This document shows, one piece after another, positions 24,079-34,634 of a DNA stretch of 64,000 nucleotides. The DNA is from DASPKX01 sp035627835 (GTDB lineage Bacteria; Verrucomicrobiota; Verrucomicrobiia; Limisphaerales; SXQI01), in contig DASPKX010000069.1 in assembly GCA_035627835.1 (NCBI GenBank), positions 11,845 to 75,844 on the forward strand. The letters are read 5' to 3'. Each line of letters starts with the position of its first letter. Within the stretch, counting starts at the first letter, position 1. The translations under genes were made by a program, and so were the position numbers. The notes below the pieces were generated by a model. The model had not been told where the DNA came from, made no database searches, and saw nothing but the letters and a program-made list of their open reading frames with translations.

Positions 24079-24663
24079 ATGTTCGGGATTGAATGCCGCA
24101 CACAAATGGTTTGCAGGGTCGCGACACTCGAGGACTTGCCCGCGATCCGGGAGCTGATCCCGGTTTCGGTGCGCGGGTTGAGCAGGGATTTGTACACCAC
24201 GGAACAGATCGAGAGCGCGCTTGTCCATGTGTTCGGGCCGGACACGCAATTGATCGTGGATGGGACGTATTTCGTTGTGGAACACGACGGGAAGTTGATC
24301 GGCTGCGGAGGGTGGAGCCGGCGAGCGGCGATTTTCGGCGGGGATCAGATGAAAGGAGCGGTCGACCCTTTGTTGGATCCACTGCGCGACCCCGCGCGGG
24401 TGCGGGCGTTTTTTGTGCATCCAGAATGGGCGCGGCGTGGAATTGGAACGCTGCTGCTGAAGGCGAGCGCTGAGGGGGCGGAGCGAGGGGGATTCTCCAC
24501 GTTCGAATTGGTCGGGACGTTGCCCGGAGAACGGTTGTATCGGCAGCACGGTTTTGAGTTGGTGGAGCGAATCCAGCATCCTTTGGAACCGGGATTGAGC
24601 ATCGAGTGGGTTCGAATGCGCGCGCCGGTAAAAGTGGTGTTGGAGTCACTGGCAGCACGATGA
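24079..24663 (+). CDS. GNAT-family N-acetyltransferase
   Basis: 194 residues. The acetyl-CoA-binding motif A is clear: VRAFFVHPEWARRGIGTLLLKASAE, with the R/Q-x-x-G-x-G/A loop as RRGIGT. Strands before it (FVVEHDGKLIGCGGW) and the C-terminal FELVGTLPGERLYRQHGFELVER complete the fold. The ATG at 24079 is preceded by GAGGG; an alternative ATG at 24106 begins at MVCRVATLEDLPAIREL. Acceptor is unknown. Its TGA overlaps the ATG of the ABC ATPase as ATGA, so the two are coupled. Confidence 0.9.
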   Translation: MFGIECRTQMVCRVATLEDLPAIRELIPVSVRGLSRDLYTTEQIESALVHVFGPDTQLIVDGTYFVVEHDGKLIGCGGWSRRAAIFGGDQMKGAVDPLLDPLRDPARVRAFFVHPEWARRGIGTLLLKASAEGAERGGFSTFELVGTLPGERLYRQHGFELVERIQHPLEPGLSIEWVRMRAPVKVVLESLAAR

Positions 24664-25682
24664 ATGCGGTCGAGCTTCATGCGGTTGCCAAGTCGTTCCG
24701 CGCGGGAAAGCAGGAGGTGCGCGCGGTTACAGGTGTGTCGTTGACCGTGGTTCGGGGCGAGTATTTTGTGTTGGTCGGGCCGTCCGGCTCGGGCAAGACG
24801 ACGCTGCTGCGGCTGATAGCTGGCCTTGAGGAGGTCTCGGCGGGAACGATCAACTTCCCTGCCCTCGCGAGTCGCGCCACCCAGGGTGAAATGGTGGCGA
24901 TGGTGTTTCAGTCACCGGCGTTGTTCCCCCACTTGAACGTGGCGCAGAACATTGGCTTTAGCCTCATGCTGGTAAAGAAGCCGAAGTCGGAAGTGGACGC
25001 CACAAGCCGCAGAATCGCCGAGCAGCTCGGATTGGCCGGTTTGCTGCAGCGCATGCCTTCCGAGCTTTCGGGGGGTGAGCAGCAGCGTGTGGCGCTGGGT
25101 CGGGCCTTGGCGCAAGACGCAGCGATCGTGCTGCTGGATGAGCCGTTGTCCAACCTCGATTTGGGAAGCCGAACACGGATTCGGCGGGAGTTGAAGCAGG
25201 CGCAAAGGCGAACAGGGAAAACATTCATCCATGTTACCCATGACCAGGGGGAGGCCATGGCCTTGGCCGACCGCATGGCCGTGTTGAAGAATGGCGAGCT
25301 TCAGCAACTGGGCAAGCCGATGGAGGTTTATCAGGAGCCGAAGAACCTCTTCGTGGCACGGTTTATTGGGCAGCCAGAAATGAACATTCTTCCTGCGGAG
25401 TTGTTGGCCGAAGTGGGACTGCCGCCCGGCGCAAAAGGCATGGTCGCGGGGTTTCGGCCCGAGGCTACAAAGTTCGTTCATAGCGATGCGGCGGGAACAC
25501 GTTGGCGGATTACCGCAGTCGAGGCGTTCGGGTGGGAACAACATGTCTGGGCGAGCAATGGTGAGTTTGAAGTCGCCGCGCGAGCGCCCGCCAAAGCGCC
25601 GTTCGAATGCGGGGATGCTGTGCGGGTTGAAGCGGCGAAAACGCTAATGTTCGATGCGGTGACAGGCGTCCGCGCCCGTTGA
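24660..25682 (+). CDS. ABC transporter ATP-binding protein (CUT1/PotA-like) without permease
   Basis: 340 residues from the ATG at 24660 that overlaps the GNAT stop. All ABC ATPase motifs are present: Walker A GPSGSGKTTLLRLIAG, Q-loop MVFQSPALFPHL, signature LSGGEQQRVALGRAL, Walker B IVLLDEPLSNLD, and the switch His in FIHVTHDQGEAM. Residues about 245-340 look like a TOBE domain (MVAGFRPEATKFVH), as in MalK/UgpC/PotA-type importers of sugars or polyamines. No permease or binding protein lies within view, so it may serve several transporters encoded elsewhere, as MsiK does. Substrate is unknown. Confidence 0.93.
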   Translation: MNAVELHAVAKSFRAGKQEVRAVTGVSLTVVRGEYFVLVGPSGSGKTTLLRLIAGLEEVSAGTINFPALASRATQGEMVAMVFQSPALFPHLNVAQNIGFSLMLVKKPKSEVDATSRRIAEQLGLAGLLQRMPSELSGGEQQRVALGRALAQDAAIVLLDEPLSNLDLGSRTRIRRELKQAQRRTGKTFIHVTHDQGEAMALADRMAVLKNGELQQLGKPMEVYQEPKNLFVARFIGQPEMNILPAELLAEVGLPPGAKGMVAGFRPEATKFVHSDAAGTRWRITAVEAFGWEQHVWASNGEFEVAARAPAKAPFECGDAVRVEAAKTLMFDAVTGVRAR

Positions 25683-25722
25683 GCGGGCTTGGTATGCCAG
25701 AGGCGAGCGCTACAGTTTTTCT

Positions 25723-25944
25723 ATGGATCGAGCGATTGTATTCAAGAGTCTGGACCCGGCGGCAGCGGAGTTGGTGTGCTCCCGGCTGCGGGCGGCTGGT
25801 TTTCACGCAGAGGTCGAGCATGAGCTTTCGGCCACTACAGCCACGGGCTGGACATTAGGCGCGGGCGGGATTCGCGTGGCGGTGCCAGCGGGGGAAGCAG
25901 TGGACGCAAAGGCGTTGCTGGACGCTGAAAACTCACAAGCTTAA
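25723..25944 (+). CDS. DUF2007-type small protein
   Basis: 73 residues. AIVFKSLDPAAAELVCSRLR, then AGFHAEVEHE and IRVAVPAGEAVDAKALLD match the DUF2007 'putative signal transducing protein' domain, a small ferredoxin-like alpha-beta fold. The domain is widespread in bacteria, and its role is unsettled. It lies 40 bases after the ABC ATPase and the next ATG (FAD-linked oxidase) is 2 bases after its stop codon, so it is likely co-transcribed. Confidence 0.82.
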   Translation: MDRAIVFKSLDPAAAELVCSRLRAAGFHAEVEHELSATTATGWTLGAGGIRVAVPAGEAVDAKALLDAENSQA

Positions 25945-25946
25945 CC

Positions 25947-27317
25947 ATGCCCGCGCCATCTCCTCTGAAACGGCTGCAGAAACAACTCCGGCCCGGCGAA
26001 CTCGTTTTCGATGAACCGACGCTAAAGGCGCATGCGGGCGACAAATGGTTCGCGGCGGCGATGCCGGAAGCGGTCGCGTTTCCAACGGACACCGCAGCGG
26101 TGTCGAAAGTTCTAGCCTTTGCGTCGAGGCACAAAATCCCAGTCACCGCCCGAGGCGCTGGGTATGGGTATGTTGGCGGATGCGTTCCGAGCAAGGGTGG
26201 GATCGCCCTTTCGTTAATGCGCATGAACCGCATCCTCGAGATCAATCCGGATGATTTCGTGGCTGTAGTGCAGCCGGGCGTTCTTACCGAGCACCTGCAG
26301 AAGGAGGTGGAGAAAGTGCGTCGGTTTTATCCGCCGGATCCAGCCAGCCGCGCCGATTGCAGCATCGGGGGGAATATCGCGACGAACGCGGGGGGGCCGA
26401 GGTGCCTCAAGTACGGCGTCACCCGCGAATATGTGCTGGGGCTGGAGGTTGTATTAGCCGACGGAACGATTGCGCGTGTCGGCGGGCGGACGCACAAGAA
26501 CAAGACGGGGTTCGACCTGGCGAAGCTCTTCGTGGGGTCCGAGGGAATGCTGGGAGTCGTCACAGAAGCGACCTTGAAGCTCCTTCCCCTGCCCCCTTTT
26601 CGTGCCTGCCTGGCGGTGGGATATCGCTCGATGAAAGAGGCCAATGCGGCCATTCGCGGCATTTTCAACAGCGGCTTGCTCCCCTGCGCTTTGGAGCTGG
26701 CCGACGATTTTACTTTAAGTGCGGCGCGCAAACGCACCAGGAGCCCACTGCTGGAAGGCTGCCGCGCCCACATGATAATCGAGCTGGATGGCCAGGAGAA
26801 ATCGGTCCGGTCAGAGATGAAGGTCTTGGAAGCAGCCGTAGGCACACCGATCACGGTGGCGCGCGCCTTTGGACCCGAAGCGTGCGAGAAGATTTGGCAG
26901 ATTCGGCGTGAGTTTTCGTATTCCCTGCGCGACACCGGCCTGACAAAGCTAAACGAGGATATCGTGGTGCCGCGCGGCCGCTTGGAAGAGTTGTTCGGGT
27001 TCGCAGGCGAATTGCAAGCGAAGCACGGGTTGCAGGTGGCGTGCTTCGGACATGCGGGCGATGGGAACATCCACGTGAATGTGATGGTCGATTTAACCAA
27101 GCCCGGTGCACAGAAGAAATCGGAAGCGGCCCTGGATGATTTGTTTAAAAAGATCGTGGCTTTGGGTGGGGCGATCACGGGGGAGCATGGGATTGGCCTG
27201 GCCAAGAAGACCTGGTGGCCGTTGGCCGTTTCGAAAGAGGTGCGCGGGTTGCATCACAGGGTTAAGTCCGCGTTGGATCCGGACGGCATCCTGAATCCTG
27301 GGAAGTTCTTAGGTTAG
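25947..27317 (+). CDS. FAD-linked oxidase, GlcD-like (glycolate/D-lactate dehydrogenase family)
   Basis: 456 residues. The PCMH-type FAD-binding domain spans about 40-215: PVTARGAGYGYVGGCVPSKG, DFVAVVQPGVLTEHL, GGNIATNAGGPRCLKYGVTR and FVGSEGMLGVVTEATL. The C-terminal cap ends with FGHAGDGNIHVNVM and the family marker ITGEHGIGLAKKTWW, followed by ALDPDGILNPGKFL. These make it a GlcD/DLD-type 2-hydroxyacid dehydrogenase. No GlcE or GlcF subunits are adjacent, so it may be a single-subunit D-lactate- or glycolate-type enzyme. It starts 2 bases after the DUF2007 gene. The exact substrate is not determined. Confidence 0.93.
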   Translation: MPAPSPLKRLQKQLRPGELVFDEPTLKAHAGDKWFAAAMPEAVAFPTDTAAVSKVLAFASRHKIPVTARGAGYGYVGGCVPSKGGIALSLMRMNRILEINPDDFVAVVQPGVLTEHLQKEVEKVRRFYPPDPASRADCSIGGNIATNAGGPRCLKYGVTREYVLGLEVVLADGTIARVGGRTHKNKTGFDLAKLFVGSEGMLGVVTEATLKLLPLPPFRACLAVGYRSMKEANAAIRGIFNSGLLPCALELADDFTLSAARKRTRSPLLEGCRAHMIIELDGQEKSVRSEMKVLEAAVGTPITVARAFGPEACEKIWQIRREFSYSLRDTGLTKLNEDIVVPRGRLEELFGFAGELQAKHGLQVACFGHAGDGNIHVNVMVDLTKPGAQKKSEAALDDLFKKIVALGGAITGEHGIGLAKKTWWPLAVSKEVRGLHHRVKSALDPDGILNPGKFLG

Positions 27318-27367
27318 AGGGGATTAAAATCCGCCACTATGGCATGCATTTGTCGCCTTGATTGGCG

Positions 27368-27700
27368 ATGGGGCGGACGCATACTGCGGGCGTGGCCGAA
27401 AACGCGAAAGAGCATCACCTACGAGTCGCCCTCGGGTCTGGGGAAAGTTTGGAAAAAGGGCTGAAGGACCGCGCATCAGTGATTATTGGGCGCGACGCCT
27501 CGTGTGACATCATCATCCACGACGCCAAAGCTTCCCGCAAACATTGCCGCTTAAGCCGGAATGGAGCGGAGTATCTGCTCGAGGACCTTGGCTCACGCAA
27601 TGGCACCCTGGTGAATGGGGTGAAGATCAGCGGGCCGATGACTCTGCAGCACAAGCAGACGTTTCAGATTGGCGACACCATGTTCTTCATCGGGCAGTGA
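27368..27700 (+). CDS. FHA-domain protein
   Basis: 110 residues from the ATG at 27368; a TTG two codons before is also in frame. One forkhead-associated domain spans about 20-110: IIGRDASCDIIIHDAKASRKHCR supplies the conserved Gly-Arg, Ser and His of the phospho-threonine pocket, and LEDLGSRNGTLVNG supplies the Asn-Gly. FHA proteins bind phosphothreonine on partners such as Ser/Thr kinase substrates; no such kinase is visible here. It ends about 110 bases before a bidirectional-looking hairpin. Confidence 0.9.
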   Translation: MGRTHTAGVAENAKEHHLRVALGSGESLEKGLKDRASVIIGRDASCDIIIHDAKASRKHCRLSRNGAEYLLEDLGSRNGTLVNGVKISGPMTLQHKQTFQIGDTMFFIGQ

Positions 27701-27810
27701 GGGCCGCGGACGTGGCAAGACGAACACAGAGGGCGCAGAGGTAGGAACAGAGGACGCAGAGGGACAAGCAGTAAGAAGCAAGACAGGGGCAAAGCTCACA
27801 TCTTTAAAGC

Positions 27811-27840
27811 ACAACACCACGGTTGAAGCCGTGGTGTTGT
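27811..27840 (-). terminator. Hairpin terminator between FHA gene and ftsH
   Basis: ACAACACCACGG-TTGAAG-CCGTGGTGTTGT is a perfect 12-bp stem with a 6-base loop lying between two convergent genes. T-runs are weak on either side (CGTTTAC on plus, GCTTTAAAG on minus). It probably ends ftsH on the minus strand, 28 bases after its stop codon, and may also stop FHA-gene transcripts. Confidence 0.7.
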
Positions 27841-27867
27841 CGTTTACAGATTAATAACCAAAGCGCC

Positions 27868-29877
<2,010 letters not shown>

Positions 29878-30020
29878 TTTGCAGGAGTAAAATGGGCTTA
29901 AATTAGCGCCACGAGGCATGTTACGCAACCAAAGCGCCCTCAGTCAAACCCGGTGATTTGGCAGAAAACCAAGCCTTGCAGCGACGCACAATGAATCTGA
30001 CAGCAGCGCGCCGCCAATGT

Positions 30021-31409
30021 TCAGGCGGTTGGAAGCCGCTTCCATTGCCAGAGAAGCAATTGGGAGGTGGCGGGAGTCACCTTCGCAAAGTCAGCGATAC
30101 GCAACCCTTCCACCCAAAGGATTCGCCCATCGGCAGCCTCGGCCAGAACGCGCTTGCGGCGTTGGGCGGCAGGGACTTTGGCATTTGTGAAAAGATCCTG
30201 AAGCTTGGCGGCTTTCGGCAAACCAATGGGTTGGAAGCGGTCCCCGGGCTGCCAATGACGAAGGCGGAAGCGGGCGCCGACAGCCGCAGCGTCAAACACC
30301 TCGGTGTCCGGAGTGCGCGGGCGATAGGCGTTGCCGGGGATGGTCACCCAAGACACATCCAACGAGGCAAATTGTGTCTCTCCGGGCTCTGAGACCTCGA
30401 TCTCAAGCGAATCGGCAGCCACTACCAGTGGGGCGTCCTCAATGAGCTGCAACGCGCCGGAAAGATCGCGGCGAACACTCAACCGAGCAGCAACGGTAAT
30501 TTTCCGTGGCGGCGATGCCCGAAGAGCCTCGACCAGCTCAAAGTCGGGAGTGAGGCTTAAATCGAGGAGTTGCTCGACGATGACGCGGCGCTGCAAGGCG
30601 AGGTGGAGCTTCTGAAAGTCTGCGGGCTTTGTGAGCCATACGCGCGCTTGCTGACCGAGGTAATCCCCTTCCGCGCTGAGCAGGTCCATGACGCGCAGCA
30701 GCGGGGCACGAATGTCACGCGCGGTTAAACGTCCAAGCAAAGGCAGCAGCTGGTGGCGAACACGATTGCGCTCGTAATCCATCGTTGCATTGGAAGCGTC
30801 CTCACGGAAAGGGAGCTTGCGGGCGGCAGCGAAGGATTCGAGTTCAGCGCGGCTGATATCGAGAAAAGGCCGGATGTAATGGAGATCGGATTTCGCCTCA
30901 GACTGAGCTTTCCAGAGCATGCCGCGAAGGCCCTCGCTCCCCGCGCCGCGCAAAAGGCGCAGGAAGAACAGCTCGATTTGATCGTCCGCGTGGTGCGCAA
31001 GGAGAATGGAATTGGACCGACAATCTGCGGCAACCGTGGCCAGGAACTCACGGCGCAATTCGCGGGCGGCCATTTCGATGGAGATGCCGCTGGCGCCAGC
31101 GTGAGCTTTGACGTCCCCGGAGCCAATGGTGGCTTTGCAGCCGAGCAGAGCGGCTTGCTTTTCCACAAAGCGGGCGTCGGCACTACTCGCTTTCCCACGG
31201 AGCCGGTGATCGAAGTGAGCAACGTGAATGGACCAGCCGAACTCCGGTTGAAGATCGAAGAGGATGCGGAGCAAAGCCATCGAGTCGAGCCCTCCGGAAA
31301 CCGCGACTACAATGCGCTCCCCTTTGGCCAGGAGGTTCCGTTCGATGATGTTCGCGCGAACCTTGGCAAGGATGGGATCCTGCGGCGGAGATGAGGGCTT
31401 ACGTGGCAT
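30021..31409 (-). CDS. tilS: tRNA(Ile)-lysidine synthetase TilS
   Basis: 462 residues. The PP-loop ATP-binding motif appears as VVAVSGGLDSMALL near residue 40. Motifs HVAHFDHRLRGKAS, EMAARELRREFL and ILLAHHADDQIELFFLRLLRGAG follow. The C-terminal region has IRPFLDISRAELESFAA (typical TilS C1) and an end domain with FRLRHWQPGDRFQPIG. TilS converts cytidine-34 of tRNA-Ile(CAU) to lysidine. It starts 8 bases after the dinG-like stop and is followed by ftsH, a known pair. Confidence 0.97.
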   Translation of the reverse strand: MPRKPSSPPQDPILAKVRANIIERNLLAKGERIVVAVSGGLDSMALLRILFDLQPEFGWSIHVAHFDHRLRGKASSADARFVEKQAALLGCKATIGSGDVKAHAGASGISIEMAARELRREFLATVAADCRSNSILLAHHADDQIELFFLRLLRGAGSEGLRGMLWKAQSEAKSDLHYIRPFLDISRAELESFAAARKLPFREDASNATMDYERNRVRHQLLPLLGRLTARDIRAPLLRVMDLLSAEGDYLGQQARVWLTKPADFQKLHLALQRRVIVEQLLDLSLTPDFELVEALRASPPRKITVAARLSVRRDLSGALQLIEDAPLVVAADSLEIEVSEPGETQFASLDVSWVTIPGNAYRPRTPDTEVFDAAAVGARFRLRHWQPGDRFQPIGLPKAAKLQDLFTNAKVPAAQRRKRVLAEAADGRILWVEGLRIADFAKVTPATSQLLLWQWKRLPTA

Positions 31410-31417
31410 GAGCGCGG

Positions 31418-33535
31418 TTAAACGATTTCAACGGGGCAGTTGGGGATCGATTCGAGAAATGCCTTGCCATAAGCCTTGGTGAGGACGCGATTGTCAAGAA
31501 TGGCAACGATCCCGCTATCGGACTTTGTGCGGATTAATCGGCCGACGCCCTGGCGAAATTTGAGGATCGCTTCGGGCAGGGAGAACTCCCGGAACGAATT
31601 GCCACCACGGGCTTCGATTTGCTCCACGCGAGCTTCAATCAAAGGATGATCCGGAACGGCGAAGGGAAGCCGTGTAATGATGACGTTGGAAAGGGCTTCG
31701 CCAGGCACATCAACGCCTTGCCAGAAACTCTCAGCGCCAAAAAGCACCGAATGCACATCGTCTTTAAACTTTTCGAGCATGATGCTGCGGGGAGTGCCGG
31801 TGCCTTGAACGAAGCAGTTAATCCCAAGCTCGTTGAAGGTGGGCTCCATATCCTGGGCGACCTGGTGCATCAACTTCATGTTCGTGAAGAGCACGAACGC
31901 TTTGCCATGCGTTTTCCGGATGAAATGCTCGATCCAGTGCAGAATAGCGCGATTGTATTCGGGCTCGCGTGGGTCGGGCATCTTTGCGGTTACAAACACT
32001 TTCATCTGCCGCTCGTAGTCGAACGGCGAACCCACCTGAAGTTTTGTTGAACGCTCACCGCCGACGCGGCGGGCGAAATAGTCCAGGCCAGCATCCGACT
32101 TTGGTCCCGGGCGGACAGGAGCGGTGCGGGAGACTGGTTGCGCAGTGACGCCAGCGGCAATGGAGAGAGTGGCGCTCGTCATAATGACGGAGGATCGGCT
32201 GCCGAAAAGCCGGCGGCGAAGATACTCAGCAACGTCGATGGGAGCAGCGTTAAGCGTGAAGATGGTTTGCTGCTTCCCTGCCCTATCGACCCAATAAACA
32301 AACCCCGGGGCATCGTGGCGAAGGAAGAAACTAACGGAATCGCGGAGTTCGAGAATGCGGGTATTCGCCTCCATCAACTCGGTGGCGCTTTCCTTGTTCT
32401 CCGCTTGCTTGATAAGATCGGAGATCGCTTCACGCAGCGATGTGAGCGGCTGGTGGAGCGAGTCTTTGACGATGTCCGGCTTGCGGATGCGAAGTTCGTT
32501 CCATGACGAGTAAGCCTGGCCGCCGCGCTTGCGCTCAGCCGCAGCCTGCCGCTCCACGATGTCGTCGCAAGCGGCCTCCAGTTGGTTAAAGAACACCTGC
32601 GCCTGATCGAGGCATTCCTCAACGAGACTGGCGACCTTAGTGTGGGCCATGGAGCCCAGTAGACCTTTGCGTGTTTGCGGGTTGTAGAGGCGGTGAAGCG
32701 CGAAGCGCGCCTGGGAATTCGAAACGGCGATGCCGATGTGCTTTGAGGCGACGGCCTCGACGGTGTGTGCTTCGTCAAAGATGACGAAGTCATTTTTGAA
32801 AAGGATGCCGTCACCGGCAGTCTCTTCATCCATCGTGCCGAGTTGGGTGAAAAAGAGAGTGTGATTTAGAACAAGAACATCGGCCACGAGAATTCGAGCG
32901 CGCGCTTGCTGATAAAAACAGGGGCCGAATTGTTTGCCGAACTCGGAGGCGGGGCCGCAAAGCTTGGGGCTGCAGAGGCCACGCTCAGAGCAGACCTCCG
33001 CCCAAACGCGGTGATTAGGCTCGGTGTCGAAATCCGAGAGGCTCCCGTCCTTTGTTTCTTTCGACCATTCGAAGATGCGGCGAAGCTCCGCCTCTTCAGG
33101 GGAGGTGAAAAGCTGGGGCGCCTGCCCCATCGCTTTGTGAAGCCGGCGTGTGCAAAGATAGTTCCGTCGGCCCTTCAGCATGGTGTAACGGAACCCGACC
33201 GGGAGCGCTTTCTCCAGCATCGGCAGATCTTTATCAATAAGCTGCTCCTGCAGGTTGATCGTGTGAGTGGAGACGACCGCTTTTTTCTTCCGGCTAACGG
33301 CGTAGAGGATTGAAGGGATGAGATAGCCGAGGCTCTTGCCGACGCCGGTGCCGGCTTCGACGATCAGGTGGCTGCCGCTCTCAAGGGCTGTGGCGACGGC
33401 GCGACCCATCTGCTGCTGTTGGGGCCGATACTCGAAATTGCTGGAGCGCGAGAGGATCCCCGTTTCCGAGAAAATCCTCTCCACCTCCGGGACCACGCTT
33501 GGTGTGCCGGAGCTTTCTGCAATTTCATCCATCAT
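31418..33535 (-). CDS. dinG: DinG/XPD-like ATP-dependent DNA helicase
   Basis: 705 residues from the ATG at 33535; the frame opens further upstream but that part overlaps no conserved motif. Superfamily 2 XPD-type motifs: Walker A VEAGTGVGKSLGYLIPS, Ia VVSTHTINLQEQLI, DEAH as FVIFDEAHTVEAVA, and the C-terminal QGVGRLIRTKSDSG. Four Cys (YLCTRR, GLCSPKLCG, GPCFYQQAR) sit in the right place for the 4Fe-4S cluster. It unwinds DNA, probably in repair of R-loops or damage. It lies 34 bases after the acyltransferase-like gene and 8 before tilS, in one operon. Confidence 0.93.
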   Translation of the reverse strand: MMDEIAESSGTPSVVPEVERIFSETGILSRSSNFEYRPQQQQMGRAVATALESGSHLIVEAGTGVGKSLGYLIPSILYAVSRKKKAVVSTHTINLQEQLIDKDLPMLEKALPVGFRYTMLKGRRNYLCTRRLHKAMGQAPQLFTSPEEAELRRIFEWSKETKDGSLSDFDTEPNHRVWAEVCSERGLCSPKLCGPASEFGKQFGPCFYQQARARILVADVLVLNHTLFFTQLGTMDEETAGDGILFKNDFVIFDEAHTVEAVASKHIGIAVSNSQARFALHRLYNPQTRKGLLGSMAHTKVASLVEECLDQAQVFFNQLEAACDDIVERQAAAERKRGGQAYSSWNELRIRKPDIVKDSLHQPLTSLREAISDLIKQAENKESATELMEANTRILELRDSVSFFLRHDAPGFVYWVDRAGKQQTIFTLNAAPIDVAEYLRRRLFGSRSSVIMTSATLSIAAGVTAQPVSRTAPVRPGPKSDAGLDYFARRVGGERSTKLQVGSPFDYERQMKVFVTAKMPDPREPEYNRAILHWIEHFIRKTHGKAFVLFTNMKLMHQVAQDMEPTFNELGINCFVQGTGTPRSIMLEKFKDDVHSVLFGAESFWQGVDVPGEALSNVIITRLPFAVPDHPLIEARVEQIEARGGNSFREFSLPEAILKFRQGVGRLIRTKSDSGIVAILDNRVLTKAYGKAFLESIPNCPVEIV

Positions 33536-33569
33536 GATCGAACCGCGCGGGCAGAGCGCGCCGCATGCG

Positions 33570-34259
33570 CTAGGTGGTCGTGCGAGGGCGGCGGACGACC
33601 ACATCCTGCTGAGAGCGGTTCTTTACAATCATATGCGATGGAAGGATGCCGCGCCAGAAAACGCCGGGGTAAATGATGGAGCCTTTGCCAATGATCGAAC
33701 CAGGATTCACAACAGCGTTGCAGCCAATATCGGTTTCGTCGCCGACCAACGCTCCGAATTTACGAAGGCCGGTGTCCGTGGGAGTGCCCTCGACATCGAT
33801 CCAGATATTTTCGGGCATGAGCTTGATGTTGGAAATGGTGGCGCCGGCGCCAAGATGGGCTTTGTAGCCGAGGATCGAGTCGCCAACGTAGCTGAAATGA
33901 GGCACCTGGACGTTGTTGAACAAGAAGGCGTTCTTCAGCTCGCAAGAGTTACCGACGACACAGTTGTCGCCGATGATGACATCCTCACGAATGTAGGCGC
34001 CATGGCGGATTTGGCAGTTCTTCCCGATAATCGCGGGGCCTTTGATCATAGCGCCCGGCTCCACGACGGTTCCCTCGCCGATGGAAACATCGGGCCCAAC
34101 GAAAGGCTGGCCCTGGAGAGTGGCGGCGTTGCCCGGTTTCCTGTTCGATTTGATGTACTCTTTAATTCTCTTGAGAGCCTCCCATGCGAACTTGCATTCG
34201 TCGAAAATGCGGGCGTGCTCGGTTTGCTGGAGATTGAAGAGATCTTCAGGCTTGAACAT
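33570..34259 (-). CDS. Left-handed beta-helix (hexapeptide) transferase-like protein
   Basis: 229 residues. An N-terminal helical part (1-40, KPEDLFNLQQTEHARIFDE and so on) precedes a run of hexapeptide repeats (45-200): FVGPDVSIGEGTVVEPGAM, AIIGKNCQIRHGAYIREDV, IIGDNCVVGNSC, SYVGDSILGYKAHLGAGA, LVGDETDIGCNAVVNPG. This is the LbetaH fold of GlmU/LpxA-like acyl- and nucleotidyltransferases. The MPENIWIDVEGTPTDTGLRK insert near the end is typical of GlmU-type or sugar-nucleotide acetyltransferase C-domains, but there is no N-terminal nucleotidyltransferase. Substrate is not known. Confidence 0.88.
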   Translation of the reverse strand: MFKPEDLFNLQQTEHARIFDECKFAWEALKRIKEYIKSNRKPGNAATLQGQPFVGPDVSIGEGTVVEPGAMIKGPAIIGKNCQIRHGAYIREDVIIGDNCVVGNSCELKNAFLFNNVQVPHFSYVGDSILGYKAHLGAGATISNIKLMPENIWIDVEGTPTDTGLRKFGALVGDETDIGCNAVVNPGSIIGKGSIIYPGVFWRGILPSHMIVKNRSQQDVVVRRPRTTT

Positions 34260-34316
34260 GAAAGCTAGATACAGAGCTGGGCGCGTGGGCGCACGTCAAA
34301 AGTTGCGCCATGAGAG

Positions 34317-34634
34317 ATGCTGGATGGACCGGTGAAGAAGCGCTTAAATGGCGGAGTGAACCCGTTGGATGCGAGACGCCGATGGTTCGGGAGCTTTTTC
34401 CTGATCGCGGCGATTGGATTAACGATTTGGGGGCAGACGCTCCTGCGGGATTATCTTTTGAAGCGCCCTGCCCTCTTCGTCGTATATTGGCTGGCAGTCT
34501 TCGGCTGCGTGTCTTTAGCGATGCTCCTGGCACTGCTGGATATCTTCGCCACGCGCAGAAGGACGCGCGAGGAGCAACGGCGGATCCTGGAGGATTCGTT
34601 TAGCGAGAACCCGCCCAAAAACGCGGACGATTAA
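34317..34634 (+). CDS. Small two-helix membrane protein of unknown function
   Basis: 105 residues, family not recognised. Two hydrophobic helices are seen at about 24-42 (FGSFFLIAAIGLTIWG) and 50-74 (PALFVVYWLAVFGCVSLAMLLALL), followed by charged residues TRRRTREEQRRILEDSF. The stop codon TAA overlaps that of the convergent metallo-hydrolase gene in the four bases TTAA at 34631-34634. Coding is likely from the hydrophobic pattern and good frame. Confidence 0.72.
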   Translation: MLDGPVKKRLNGGVNPLDARRRWFGSFFLIAAIGLTIWGQTLLRDYLLKRPALFVVYWLAVFGCVSLAMLLALLDIFATRRRTREEQRRILEDSFSENPPKNADD

